From: Okapia johnstoni
Lineage: Eukaryota > Chordata > Mammalia > Artiodactyla > Giraffidae
Length of the DNA stretch: 64,000 nt
Assembly (NCBI GenBank): GCA_024291935.2
Contig: CM044320.1
Span: forward strand, 36,486,001 to 36,550,000
Direction: 5' to 3'
Under the pieces are notes generated by a model that was given only the letters and a program-made list of their open reading frames with translations, was not told the DNA's origin and made no database searches. The position numbers were made by a program, and so were the translations under genes. Numbering within the stretch: the first letter of the stretch is position 1; every line of letters starts with the position of its first letter. Shown here one piece after another: positions 34,001 to 45,524 of this stretch.

Positions 34001-34087
34001 CTTCCTAAGGCTCACTTGACTTCGTAATCCAGGATGTCTGGCTCTACGCGAGTAATCACATCATCGTGGCTATCTGGGTCATGAAGA
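31083..34087 (-). mobile_element. BovB LINE containing an inverted BovB segment
   Basis: Three blocks. 31083-31996 is antisense, from the 3' end to the middle of the reverse transcriptase. 31997-33409 is sense, from the endonuclease (cattttaggaatcag) to 'gatcacaacaaactggaaaa'. 33415-34087 is antisense, resuming where block 1 stopped and running on to the 'gggtcatgaagac' point. The 25 bases at 31972-31996 recur at 33415-33439 (23 of 25 match). The catalytic box in block 1 is RYAEDTTL (first Asp to Glu). Block 2 has an endonuclease-type 'GQRLTEFCQEN' and 'SDHE' but also stops. No intact protein. Confidence 0.92.
33395..33420. repeat. Perfect 11-bp inverted repeat at a BovB inversion junction
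   Basis: TCAAGGGATGG, four bases (gtga), then CCATCCCTTGA. It sits exactly on the switch from sense to antisense BovB and overlaps the start of the 25-base direct repeat. Confidence 0.9.
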
Positions 34088-34330
34088 CATTTTAAATGGG
34101 ATATTTAAATTTTTATTTTGAATATTTTTAAATATATTTTTAATATCTTTTATTTTAAATGATATTTATTTAAATGAGAAATGAAGATATTTTAAATGAT
34201 GGAGGTCAGCTTTTTTAATGTATATTTAATTATATAGAAAGTGAACTATTCTTTTAAGTGAGTTATCTGTGAAAGTAGCTTTTTAAATACCTCTTAAAAA
34301 GCAAAATAATCCATCATACTTTATAGCCAT
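34088..34330. other. Very AT-rich low-complexity stretch
   Basis: Many ttttaaat/atttaaat words with locally repeated 'gatattttaaatg'. No gene. Confidence 0.7.
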
Positions 34331-35301
34331 ATGTCTGAGAAACAGGAAACTGGGTTCTGTCCAAGGAGATTCAACATATTTTGATGATAGAATATATTTT
34401 GCCTCGCATAAATCTGGCATGATAGCAGGAATCAAACCTGTTAATAGAAGCTCCTACAAAGCTGTGATACAATTAAATCTTTTCCTTCCTTTTAGTTATT
34501 AAAATAGAAACTTACTGAATTTATTGTTACTTTTATATGCCATGAAGTAAACCAGAAATTTCTCACCGTATTTGTTTGATAAAATATCATGAAAATTTGA
34601 CTCTCATTAGGATATGTAACTCAAAAATAATTGAATCTTCACCAAGTGAGTGAAATTCTACAGATTATATTAGGTTTCTTTTCCTTATCGATTTCACATT
34701 ACAGAGCAAAGGCACCATCTTCTAGGTGGCAATCAATAATCAGTGATAGAAGAATGAGATATTATGTCTTGTAATTTTATAAACACACTGATTTTAATCT
34801 ACCTTCAGTTGTCTTTCATTGATGCCTCTTGGGGAAGAAAGTTCAGCGTTGGAAAAGCAAGTTTTGAATTGGCTGGGAGAAGACTAAAGTATATAAATCT
34901 ACTTTTGTCTCCCAGCTATTTCAGTTCTTCATTTAAATTTTATGATAGCATTTCAGAGTTTACAAAATTTATCAAATGAAATGCCAACTTGAGCCAAGTA
35001 GTGCATGGGCTGGCAGCCATGCTGTTTGATGCCCTATAACAACCATTTTCTCCTCCAGCTCAACTTTCTTCTGCTGTTTTTAGAGGAAAGAAAAAACTAA
35101 ATGGGTCATCTGGTCAACCATGTCTACATTTGAGAAATAGATATGGCCTGTGCTCAAGTCATAGGAGATCTGTCCTGTTCCTTCTGTGGCATAATACTAT
35201 GGCTGTTCAAACCTCAATGAGAGACACAGTCAAATACAAAATTATTAAGAGAAAAGGCAGAAGTGATTGCACTTTCAGAATCAGCTTTTAACTTTTATTG
35301 C
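34331..35301. other. Unique sequence, no gene seen
   Basis: No recognised repeat. The frame at 34764-34979 (71 aa) has no motif. Confidence 0.5.
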
Positions 35302-35505
35302 TTCCCTGGTGGCTCATATGGTAAAGAATCTGTCTGCAATGCGGGAGACCCAAGTTCAATTCCAGGGTCGGGAAGATCCTCTGGAGAAGGGAATGGCAAC
35401 CTGTTCCAGTATTCTTGCCTGGAGAATTCCATGGACAGAGAAGCCTGGCGGGTTATAGTTCATGGGATTGCAATGAATTGGACATGACTGAGGGACTTTC
35501 AGTTC
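35302..35505 (+). mobile_element. Bov-tA SINE
   Basis: Head (cttccctggtggctcatatg), body and tail (gacatgactgagggactttc) are present. The box B region reads AGTTCAATTCC, altered from GGTTCAATCCC. Confidence 0.94.
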
Positions 35506-36607
35506 ACCATAAGATTGCCCATCAGATACACTTGCCCCACATTGCTGCCTGGGTCTGTGTACATGTCTGTGTCCACTTGTATCTGTATGTGTATCTTTGT
35601 TTCCTCACCTATGCCTAGTGAGGAAGCTGAGCTCAGAGTAAAAGAAGAAGGGACAGCCAGGAGCTCCCAGGTTACACTTCGGCTATCTTTTCTAGCAATG
35701 AATAAAACTGCCATTCTTCCATTGGTGGCTTGGCAGATGTGTGGCTGTGTGGAAGCTGAGTGACTTGGCCTACATTCAGTCACCATGGAGACTCTTCTCA
35801 GGTGTTGGGAGAAGGTACTTACCTCTTTGCACCTCAGGAGGAGGGTTTTCTGTATTTTCCCAAGACAGAAAAGAAGACTCAAGCTGGTAATAACTGCCAT
35901 GGGGAATGCTTTGATATTCCACCTCTGTTTTCACAAGTATATTGTAAGACAGGCTACAACAGATATCAACACCTTTCTTTTTAACTGATCATCCAGTTAA
36001 AGCACACAAAAAAGGCAATTTTCTTGAAGTCACGCAGTAGCTTATGGGTAAAATAATATATGCTATTAGTAGCTATATTATTAGGTATTTTAATTCTAAT
36101 CTCTATTCCCTTTCCTTGTTAATTAGAATAAGCTAGTTTTTTTTTAACTCTTTTCCTAAAAATTAAATTAGTCTCCTGGGAAATTAAACCACTTCCTTTG
36201 GAAAATATCCCCAAATCCCTGCTTCTACTCCATAGCCTTTCTGAGTTTCATCTGAACCTATTAGGCTGAAATAAGCTATACACTGTTTAGCAAATTTTTG
36301 TCATATATGTGATTCCCCAGATCCACAGATGGGCTGTTCTCCTAACTTTTCTTGTCCTAGGAAATTTAGCTATGTCCTAATGAAAAAATTTTTCCTAACT
36401 TCCCATTTTCTGCTTGACATTGTCACTCATGTTTTAAAGAAATACCTTCTGATATATTTTAAATCTGACTAAGTGGGTTGGAGAGGAGGGAGGACAAATA
36501 GTAGCATGGACAATTAAAGTTTAGGTTAAAGAATCATTTGTGAATATTATTGTTTTAAAAATTATCATCATGGAAATTAGATAGATTGCCCTGAGCTTAA
36601 GTGAAAT
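35506..36607. other. Unique sequence, no supported gene
   Basis: Contains overlapping frames on both strands (35499-35900 minus, 133 aa; 35515-35763 plus, 82 aa) without motifs. A TGTATCTGTATG-like stretch occurs near 35570-35600. No repeat recognised. Confidence 0.5.
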
Positions 36608-37150
36608 GTTTTTTATTTTATTTTTTAGTTGGAAGGTAATTGCTTTACCATATTGTGTTGGTTTCTGCTGTACAACAATGCAAATCAGCTATAATTATAT
36701 ATATATCTCCCCTCCCTGTTGAGCTTCCTTCCCCAATCCCATCCCACCACTCTCTGTCATCATAGAGCACCAGGCTAGGCTCCCTAGCCTAGCTTTATAT
36801 AGCAGCTTCCCACTAGCTATCTATTTTACACATGATAGTATATATATGACACCACTATTTTCTCAATTTGTCCTACCCTCTCCTTCCCCTACTGGGTCCA
36901 CAAGTCCATTCTATTTTGTAGCAATATTTACAATAGCCAGGACATGGAAGCAACCTAGATGACCATCGAGAGATGAATGGATAAAGAAGATGTGGTACAT
37001 TTAAACAATGGAATATTACTCAGTCATAAAGGGAACAAATTTGAGTCAGTTCCCACATGGTAGATGAGCCTAGGGCCTGTTACACAGACTGAAGTAAATC
37101 AGAAAGAAAAAAAAAATACCACATATTAACCCATATATATGGAACATATA
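36608..37150 (-). mobile_element. Twin-primed (5'-inverted) ruminant L1
   Basis: 36608-36903 is the antisense ruminant L1 3' UTR, T-rich at its left edge (poly(A) tail), with 'ggtttctgctgtacaacaat', 'cagcttcccactagctat' and 'ccctctccttcccctactg'. 36904-37150 is sense L1 from just upstream (caatatttacaatagcc, 'ggaatattactcagtcat', 'ccatatatatggaacata'). This arrangement is the product expected from twin priming of a minus-strand L1. Confidence 0.85.
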
Positions 37151-37156
37151 TACCAA

Positions 37157-39835
37157 CCTCAAAAATGACAGAATGATCTCAGTTCATTTCCAAGGCAAGC
37201 CATTCAACAACACAGTAAGTAAACCAAGTCTATGCCCCTACCACTGATGCTGAAGAAGCTGAAGTTGATCCATTATGAAGACCTAGAAGACCTCCTAGAA
37301 CTAACAACAACAAAAAAGCATATTCTATTTATCACTGGGGATTGGAGTGAAAAGTAGGAAATCAAGAGATACCTGGAATAACAGGCAAGTTTAGCCTTGG
37401 GGGGAGAAACGGGCAAAGGCTAGCTGAATTCTGCCAAGAGAATGCACTGGTCATAGCAAATATCCTTTTTAAATAACACAAGAGACAACTTTACACATGG
37501 ACATCATCAGATGGTCAACACCAAAATCAAATTGATTACATTCTTTGTAGCCAAAGATGGGGAAGCTGTATACAGTCAGCAAAAACAAGACCTGGAGCTG
37601 ACTGTGACTCAGATCATCAGCTTCTCACAGCAAAATTCAGGCTTAAACTTAAGTGAGGAAAATCATTAGGCCAGCCAGGTGTGGCTTAAATCCCCTATGA
37701 ATATGCAGTGTAGGTGATGAATAGATTTGAGGGATTAGATCAAGAAAACAGTGTGCCTGAAAAACTATGGACAGTGGTCTGTAATGTTGTACAGGAGGCA
37801 GTGAGAAAAGCCATCACAAAGAAAAAGAAAAGCAAGAAGGAAAAGTGGTTATCTGAGGAGGACTGATAAATAGCTACAGAAAGAAGAGAAGCAAAAAGCA
37901 AGCGAGAAAGGGAAAGGTATATCCAACTAAATGCAGATTTCCAAAGAACAGCATGGAGAGACAAGAAAACCTTCTTCAATGAAGAGTGTATAAAACTGGA
38001 AGAAAACAACGGAAGGGGAAAGACTAGAGATCTCTGCAGGAACATTGGAGATATCAAGGGAACACTTTGCCCAAAGATGGGCACAATAAAGGACAGAAAC
38101 GGTAGAGATCTAGTAGACACTGAAGAGATCAAGAAGAGATGGAAAGAATACATGGAAGAACTGTACAAAAAAGTCAAAATGAACCAGATTACTACAATGG
38201 TGTAGTCAGTCACCCAGAGCCAGACATTCTAGAGAGTGAAGTCAAGTGGGCCTTAGGAAACACTGCTGTTAACAAAGCTATTCAAAACCCTAAAGGATGA
38301 TTCCATCAAAGTGTTGCATTCAATATGTCAGCAAATCTGGAGGACCCAGCAGTGGCCACAGATCTGGTAAATGTCAATCCTCATCTCAATTCCCAAGAAA
38401 GATAGTACTAAAGAATGTGCTAACCATCAGACCATTGCACTCATCTCCCATAGTAGTAAAGTCATGCTTAAAATCTTCCATGCTAGGCTTCAGCATTATG
38501 CAAACCAAGAACTTTCAGATGTCCAGGCTGAGTTGAGAAAAGGAAGAAGAACCAGAGTTCAAATTGCCATCATTCACTGGATCACAGAGAAAGCAAGGGA
38601 ATTCCTTCCCACTGTTTCATTGACTATACCAAAGCCTTTGACTGTGTGGATCATAATGAACTGTTGAAAGCTCTTAAAAAGATGGGAATACCAGACCATC
38701 TTACCTGTCTCCTGAGAAACCTGAATGCTGGTCAAGAAGCAACAGTTAGAACTGCATGGAACAACAGATTCATTCAAGATTGAGAAAGGAGTATGACAGG
38801 GCTGTCTGTTATCATCCTGTTTGTTTAATTTGTATGCTGAGCACATCATGAGAAATGCCAGGCTGGATGAGTTACAAGCTGAAATCAAGACAGGCGGGAG
38901 AAACATCAACAACCTCATTTGTGTGGATGACACCAGTCTAATGGCAGAAAGTGAAGAGGAACTAAAGAGCCTCTTGATGAGGCTGAAGAAAGAGAGTGAA
39001 AGAGTGGGCTTAAAACTAAATATTAATGGGGGGGAGGTCCAAAAGGGAAGGGTTATATGTACACCTATGGCTGGTTCATGTTGAGGTTTGAGAGAAAATA
39101 GCAAAATTCTGTAAAGCATCTATCTTTCAATAAAAAAATAAATTAAAAAATTTTTAAAAACTAAATATTAAAAAAAAACTAAAATCATGCATCCAGCCCC
39201 ATTACTTCATGGCAAATATAGGGGGAAAAGGTGGAAGTAGTGACAGATTTCCTCTTCCTAGGCTCTTAAATCACTACGGATGATGACTACAGCCATGAAA
39301 TCAGAAGTTTGCTTCTTGGCAGGAAAGCTATGACAACCTAGACAGTGTGTTGAAAAGCACAGACATTACTCTGCTGACAAAGGTCCATATAGTCAAGGAT
39401 ATGGTCTTCCCTGTGGTCACGTATGATTGTGAGAGCTGCACTGTAAGGAAGGCAGAGTGCCAAAGAATTGATGCCTTTGAACTGTGGTGCTGGAGAAGAC
39501 TCCTGAGAGTCCCTTGGAGAGCAAGGAGATCAAATCAGTCAATCTTAAGGAAAATCAATACTGAATACTCTTTGGAAGGACTGATATGGAAGCTAAAACT
39601 CCAGTATTTTGGCCATCTGATGGGAACAGTCGACTCATTGGAAAAGTCCCTGATGCTAGGAAAGATTGGGGACAGAAGGAGAAGAAGGCATCAGAGGAGG
39701 AGATGGCTGGTTGGCATCACCGATGCAATGGATGTGAACTTCGGTAAACTTTGGGAGATGGTGAGGGACAGGGAGGCCCGACATGCTGCTGTCCATGAGG
39801 TCACAAAGAGTCAGACACGACTGGGCAACTGAACA
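37157..39835 (+). mobile_element. BovB LINE, long but old, split by a short L1
   Basis: The longest sense BovB here, about 2.5 kb without the L1 insert. It starts inside the endonuclease (ctcaaaaatgacagaatgat). The endonuclease GDWN-type box reads GDWSEK then stop. The reverse-transcriptase box reads CVDD (Tyr and Ala lost, both Asp kept). The C-terminal frame at 39347-39832 (161 aa) is the longest left. The 3' end is the AAC type (caactgaacaacatc). It shares variants and 3' flank with the copy at 6893-7181. Many stops and shifts; inactive. Confidence 0.93.
39012..39171 (+). mobile_element. L1 3' end, 130 bp, with exact 15-bp TSD
   Basis: The insert (39027-39156) has the ruminant L1 end: 'ggttatatgtacacctatgg', 'aaaattctgtaaagcatc' and an A-rich tail. 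AAAACTAAATATTAA flanks it at 39012-39026 and 39157-39171. BovB coding sequence continues across, so this L1 is younger than that BovB. Confidence 0.95.
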
Positions 39836-39930
39836 ACATCAAATGGAGTCTAGAATAATAGCACTGATGAACCTGTTTACCGGGGAGGAATGAGGATGTT
39901 TTTAAAATAAAGAGAAATACAGGCCTGCTT
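39836..39930 (+). mobile_element. L1 3' UTR fragment after BovB
   Basis: 'aaatggagtctagaataata' and 'gcactgatgaacctgttta' are sense L1 3' UTR landmarks. It fades out by about 39930. Confidence 0.6.
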
Positions 39931-41145
39931 CCTGCATTTTCAGATCAGTACACCCAGTAAAAACAGGGAGGGGTGCCTCCCCTCCTCTCCTGCCGAACCA
40001 CCTGCTCTGGAACCCCCTCTTTCTTACTGCCCCTCCTCCCAATGACCTCAAATCACAGAGTAACATAACAATAGCTGTCCGAGCTGGAGGAACCTTTGGA
40101 ACCAGCCCTGCTGGGCAGAGCTCTGAGCCTTAAGCCTCACTTGTCACATTTTACCTTCTGCCTGGAAAGACCCTCACTTTGAGCCCCTCCTCAATTTTTT
40201 CTGCCTTATGAGCATTCACTCAGTTTTCAACCCCAGATTGTCCCCTCCATCAGGAAACCCTCTCCAGACTCTCCCTTGCTCACACCCAGTTTTCTGTTTC
40301 ACCTGGAACACTTATTCATTTATTGATTTACTCAACAAATGTTTCTAAAAACTCACTAAGTGCCAGGCACAGAGTTGAGCAGAAACCACACACCACTGAA
40401 CACAGCTCACCAGTTCCTGTCCTCATAGGGCTTAGAGTCTGGTGGAGACATTAGTAAAAGTTAACTCACAAAAAAATATGTAATTACAACTGGGAAGAGA
40501 GCCAGGAAGGAAATAAGGGCTGTGCCTGGAGGCAGCAGTCCCAACTCTGCAGTTCCAGCAGCAGCAGCAGCAGAACTCTGATCACCTGCTGCAGGGGCTC
40601 CAGAACCAAGCAGTGAGACAACCAACGGGGCCTCTGCGAGCCTGGGACATGTGCCTCCTACCCACCTACTGGCTCCCGGAGGCATAAGGGCATAAACGTG
40701 CCACCACAGTGAGGAAGGCCTTTGTCAGGCAGCAAGGTGTGACACTGAGGCTGTGAGGCCATGACTCTTTCAGAGCCGCAGTGAGGGCTGTTCACCAATA
40801 ACCGCGATGGGGCGAGGAGGCAGCTCACTGGGTAAAATACGATCCAGGGACATGGATAGTGAGCTGGTCAGAATTCTGTAGATCCCTGCCCTTGTCGTCT
40901 TAGGATTAATTAATAGGGGATGTTACAGTCTCTTAAAAATCTCTCTGGGAAGACACAATAATACTTTTGTGAAACTATTTCCGTTTTTGAAAGAGTCCAA
41001 AAATGTCAACTCTCTCTGAAAAGTAAAATTGCACATATAAAAAGAGAACATCACTAATAAGCTGAGCGTTCATGAGGAACACTCCACAAGACGCTCATTC
41101 TCTAGGATTTATTTTCAACTTTTTCGGGAAATATTTCCTTTATGT
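39931..41145. other. Moderately GC-rich unique sequence with an L2 remnant; no gene
   Basis: An L2/MIR-like 3' piece (+) is readable at about 40310-40500 ('ctcaacaaatgtttctaaaa', 'agtgccaggcacagag', 'cctgtcctcatagggctt'). A short CAG run sits at 40558-40572. The minus frame at 40461-40685 (74 aa, Ala-rich) comes from that run and neighbouring GC-rich bases and has no support. Confidence 0.5.
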
Positions 41146-41502
41146 TACAGGATTCTTGGACTCCAAGGAGATCAAACAGTCAAACCCAGAGGAAATCAGT
41201 CCTGAATATTCATTGGAAGGACTGATGTTGAAGCTGAAACTAGAATATTTTGGCCACCTGATGTGAAGAACTGACTCACTGGAAAAGACCCTGACACTGG
41301 GAAAGATTGAAGGCAGGAGGAGAAGGGGGCGACAGAGGATGAGATGGTTAGATGGCCTCACTGACTCGATGGACATGAGTTTGAGTAAGCTCCAAGAGTT
41401 GATAACGGACAGGGAAGCCTGGCATACTGCAGTCCATGGGGTTGCAAAGAGTAAGACATGACTGAGGGACTGAACTGAACTGAACTGAACTACAGGATTC
41501 TT
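41146..41502 (+). mobile_element. BovB 3' end with exact 12-bp TSD
   Basis: The body is 41158-41490 (333 bp), from 'ctccaaggagatcaaac' to a TGAAC-type tail with four repeats. TACAGGATTCTT lies at 41146-41157 and 41491-41502. Confidence 0.97.
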
Positions 41503-41669
41503 CTAAGTTCTTATAAGGGTGTTTGTTGTTTTTTTTTTTTATGAAGTAATTTAAATTCTTGAGTTTAGATGTAGTTTGTAAGCTCAAACTATAAATTTTA
41601 AAGACAGCTCAGAGCTTTTAAATAAACTCACTTGCTCTTTTTTCACTTTTTTTTCAATTTTGAAGGGGC
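41503..41669. other. T-rich spacer, no gene
   Basis: Includes a T run at about 41529-41540 and another near 41647. Confidence 0.6.
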
Positions 41670-42857
41670 ATAGAAATGTATTCCCACAGACGGAGGATCC
41701 ATGGACATAACTACATGTGTTGGATCATAGATAAAGCAAGAGAATTCCAGAAAGACCTTGCTTCATTGACTACACCAAAGCCTTTGACTGTGTGGATCAC
41801 AACAAACTGTGGAAAATTCTTCAAGACATGGGAATATCAGACCACCTTACCTGCCTCCTGCCAAACCTGTATGCAAGTCAAGAAGCAACAGTTGGAACCA
41901 GACATGAAAAAATTGACTAGTTTAAAATTGGGAAAAGAGTATGTCACAACTGTATATTATCACCCTGCTTATTTAACTTATATGCAGAATACATCATGTG
42001 GAATGCTGGGCTGAATGAAGCACAAGCTGGAATCAAGATATCTGGGAGAAATACCAATAACCTCAGATATGCAGATAACACCACCCTTACAGCAGAAAGA
42101 AAGAAGAACTAAAGAGCCTCTTGATGAAGGTGAAAGAGGAGACTGAAAAAGCTGGATTAAAACTCAATATTCAAAAACCTAAGATCGTATCATCCGGTAC
42201 CATCACTTCATGGCAGATAGATGAGGAAACAATGGAAACAGTGACAGACTTTATTTTCTTAGGTTCCAAAATCACTGCAGATGGTGACTGCAGCCATGAA
42301 ATTAAAAGACGTTTGCTCCTTGGAAGAAAAACTATGACAAACCTAGACAGCACATTAAAAAGTAGAGTCATTACTTTGCCAACCAAGGCCCATATAGTCA
42401 AAGCCGTGGTTTTTCCAGTAGTCACGTATGGATGTGAAAGTTGGACCATACAGAAAGCTGAGTGCCAAAGAATTGATGTTTTTGAACTGTGGTATTGGAG
42501 AAGACTCTTCAGAGTCCCTTGGACTGCAAGGAGATCAAACCAGTCAATCCTAAAGGAAGTCAATCCTGAATATTTATTGGAAGGACTGATGGCTGAAGCT
42601 GAAGCTCAATACTTTGGCCACCCAATGCGTAGATCCATTTCATTAAAAAAGACCCTGATGCTGGGAAAGATTGAAGGCAGGAGAAGAAAGGGACAACAGA
42701 GGACAAAATGGTTGGATGGCATCAGCTACCTGATGGACATGAGTCTGAGCAAACTCAAGGAGATGGTGAAGTACAGGGATGCCTGGTGTGCCACAGTCCA
42801 TGGGGTTGCAAATAGTCAGACAGGACTGAGCGACTGAAGAACAAGAATAGAAATATA
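41670..42857 (+). mobile_element. BovB LINE, 5' truncated, with TSD and 5' filler
   Basis: ATAGAAATGTA (41670-41680) and ATAGAAATATA (42847-42857) bracket it. BovB proper starts near 41719 ('ttggatcatagataaagc') and runs to 'gactgaagaacaagaa'. The 38 bases before it (41681-41718) are not BovB and resemble a sense Bov-tA/Bov-A body (ccatggac, gactaca-like). The catalytic box reads RYADNTTL. Frame 42121-42837 (238 aa) is the C-terminal region, open from MMKVKEETEK to the natural BovB stop region. Confidence 0.93.
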
Positions 42858-44104
42858 ACATCTTATTGTATCTGAGATAAAAGCTTGCTAATATTAGCTT
42901 TTTTTCTTTTTCCTTTTAATTTTAAATCTAAAAGGTATAGTTCCTTTAGGTAAAAAATAGCGTAATTACTTACAAAACTGTTGTTTAAAGGAAACTATCC
43001 AAAGCATAATTGTTCAAATGCAATTCCTTTTAGAAATTTGATCACTCTATAGTCAAAAACAAAATTTTTAAAGAAGATTCAGGTAATAAATATCCCAAAA
43101 TATTTAAAATCTTTCCTCTTGTGTTCTTAAAGTATTAATAGTTTGTATTAAGTGCTTTTTTAATTTTTTCATTCTTCTGTAATTATTAATTGCAATTAAC
43201 TATTTTAAATGTTCTTGGGAAATATTTTCAATGGAAACAGGAAGTTCTATATGGTTTTATTGTTAAACAGTTTTTAAAATAGAAAACAAGATCATTCAAT
43301 ATATTAAAGTCTATTTTCCATAGGCTTTCCTTTGACTGCAATATATTATATATACACATGGAAATACAAACTATTTTTTATTGTCCATCGCAACACATTA
43401 CTAATAATAAACAGACATTTTTCTCTTACCTAAAAATGAAAGGAAAACCCTAACAAATTAATATGTACAACATCAGAGAAAGTTCTTCCTCAATTTAATA
43501 AATTATTGTAAAGTTTTTATTCCAAAAACAATTGTCATGGAACAAATATTTGCTTACTGGTTAAATTGAAGAGGTACTAAGAACTGGGCTCCAATGGGCT
43601 CCCTCACTAACACCAGATTTCACCATTAGTGTTTAATTTCCTTCATGCTGAGCTTTGTTTCTCCTGGTGGGCTTTTGTTTATGCTGCTGCTGTTGCTGTT
43701 TAAATTCATTCTGTTTCTGAGAGGACAATAATTCATGATGTCTTAGTGAGCTTGATCCTACCCAGCTGCTTTGCTCCCTGGAATGAGTTGCCTGGGGGCA
43801 CAGGGACTCTAAAAGGAGCCAGGCCAAGAAGCAGGACTATTGTAGGGTCAGCCCAGATCATTTTATACAAATAGCAGATGTTTCTGGGAGGCAAATGTGT
43901 GTCTGGGGCACATGCAAATAGCTCCACAAGCCAGAGGTTTTAGCCTGAGGGCTTTCTCTGATGAATTCAGCACACTGATCAAAAGGTTTACATTGGTTTA
44001 ATTTATTCATTCCTTCAATAAGAACTTGAAATTAAAGAGATGGTTAAGTGTTGACTGCAGTGGAATTAAAACCAGATTAATTTGTCCTCCACTATTGTGT
44101 GTTT
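42858..44104. other. AT-rich sequence, no supported gene
   Basis: About 1.2 kb with no named repeat. 43620-43930 is less AT-rich and holds a (GCT)n-like run at 43685-43697. Minus frames there (43633-43827, 43733-43927) have no motif and one is Gln/Lys-rich because of that run. Confidence 0.5.
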
Positions 44105-44323
44105 AGGCTTCCCAGATGGCTCAGTGGTAAAGAATCTGCCTGCCAGTGCAGGAGACACAGGAGACACAGGTTCAGTCCCTGGGTCAGGAAGATCCCCTGG
44201 AAAAGGAAATGGCAACCTGCTCCCGTATTCTTGCCTGGGAAATCCCATAGACAGGAGAGCCTGGTGGGCTACAGTCCATGGGATCACAGAAGAGTTGAAC
44301 AGGACTTAGCAACTAAAACAATA
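44105..44323 (+). mobile_element. Bov-tA SINE
   Basis: Complete head, body and tail (aggcttcccagatggctcag to 'acaggacttagcaac'). A 10-bp duplication inside the head region (ggagacacaggagacaca) is a local tandem repeat. Confidence 0.95.
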
Positions 44324-44482
44324 ATGTTTTGAGTTTCAGAGACTGGAGCACAGGGAAGTTTTGGTGGGCTTGTTGTCCCGATTTTCCAGTTCATCCCAGG
44401 CTGCAACCTCCTCTCGGGGTGGGTTTCATGGTGGCTAAGAGAGTTCTATCTATGCCTAGGTAATTACTGCTCCTGGATTCCT

Positions 44483-45524
44483 CTTTTTTAATTAATTTTA
44501 TTTATTTTATTGAAATATAGTTGATTTACAATGTTGTGTTAGTTCCAGGTATACAGCAAAATGATTAAGATATATACGTGTACATATATACATATTTATT
44601 CTTCTTTAGATTCTTTCCCATTATAGGTTACTACAAGATATTGAGTATAGTTCCCTGTACTATACAGTAGGTCTTTGTTGGTTATCTATCGTGGTATATA
44701 TATTTTAATCCCAAATTTATCCCCTCCTAATTTATCCCCCCTTTCCACTTTGATAACCATAAATTTGTTTTCTTTGTCTGTGAGTCTATTTCTCTTTTGT
44801 AAATAAATTCGTTTGTATCACTTTTAAAATTCCACATATAAGTAACATATTTGTCTTTGTCTGACTTACTCCACTTAATATGATAATCTCTAGGTCCGTC
44901 CATGTTGCTGCAGATGACATCATTTCATTCTTTTCTGTGGCTCAGTATTATTGCAGTATTATTATCCTTTCATCTGTCAATCAATGGACACATGGGGTGC
45001 TTCCGTGTCTTGGCTCTTATAATCAGTGCTTTTATGACCATTGCGTGCATTTATCTTTTCAAATTGTAGTTTTCTCTGGGTATATACCCAGGAGTTGAAT
45101 TGCTGGATTATATGCTAACTTTTTTTTTAGTTTCTAAAGGAAACTTTGTACCTAAATATAAGACTGGATACTAAGAAACTCCTAGAAGATAACAAAGGCA
45201 GAATACTTTTTGACATAAATTACAGTAAGATCTTTTTTGACTCACCTTATTTATTTTGAAAATAAAAACAAAAATAAACAAAGCTCAAAATCAAGCAACC
45301 CAATCAAAAATGAGTAGACGTTTAAATAGATATTTTTGCAAAGAAGACAATAAGATGCTCATCATTGCTATTATTATCAGAGAAATGCACATCAAAACTG
45401 CAATGAGGAATCACCTCACACTGGTCAGAATGGCCATCGTCCAAAAGTCTATAAACAATAAATGCTGGAGAAGGTGTGGAAGAAAAGGAAATCCTCCTAC
45501 ACTATTATGGGAATGTAAATTGGT
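44483..45524 (-). mobile_element. Twin-primed (5'-inverted) L1, about 1 kb
   Basis: 44483-45140 is antisense L1 3' end (tattgaaatatagttgattt, 'gtactatacagtaggtcttt', 'ctctgggtatatacccagg') and ends at 'agtttctaaagg'. 45141-45524 is sense L1 ORF2 from upstream ('aaactcctagaagataacaa', 'agacaataagatgctcatca', 'atgaggaatcacctcacact', ending 'gggaatgtaaattggt'). In L1 order the end of the sense piece is followed, after roughly 50 bases, by the start of the antisense piece. This is the twin-priming arrangement. The flanks 'cctggattcc' and 'cctgatctcg' may be a worn target duplication. Confidence 0.9.

Noticed and set aside
37740..38213. 157-aa minus-strand open frame
   Set aside because: It is antisense to the sense BovB at 37157-39835. 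The Ser/Phe-rich composition comes from reversing Lys/Glu-rich BovB coding sequence.
40461..40685. Ala-rich 74-aa minus frame
   Set aside because: Produced by a short CAG/CTG run and local GC richness. No start context, motif or neighbour supports it.
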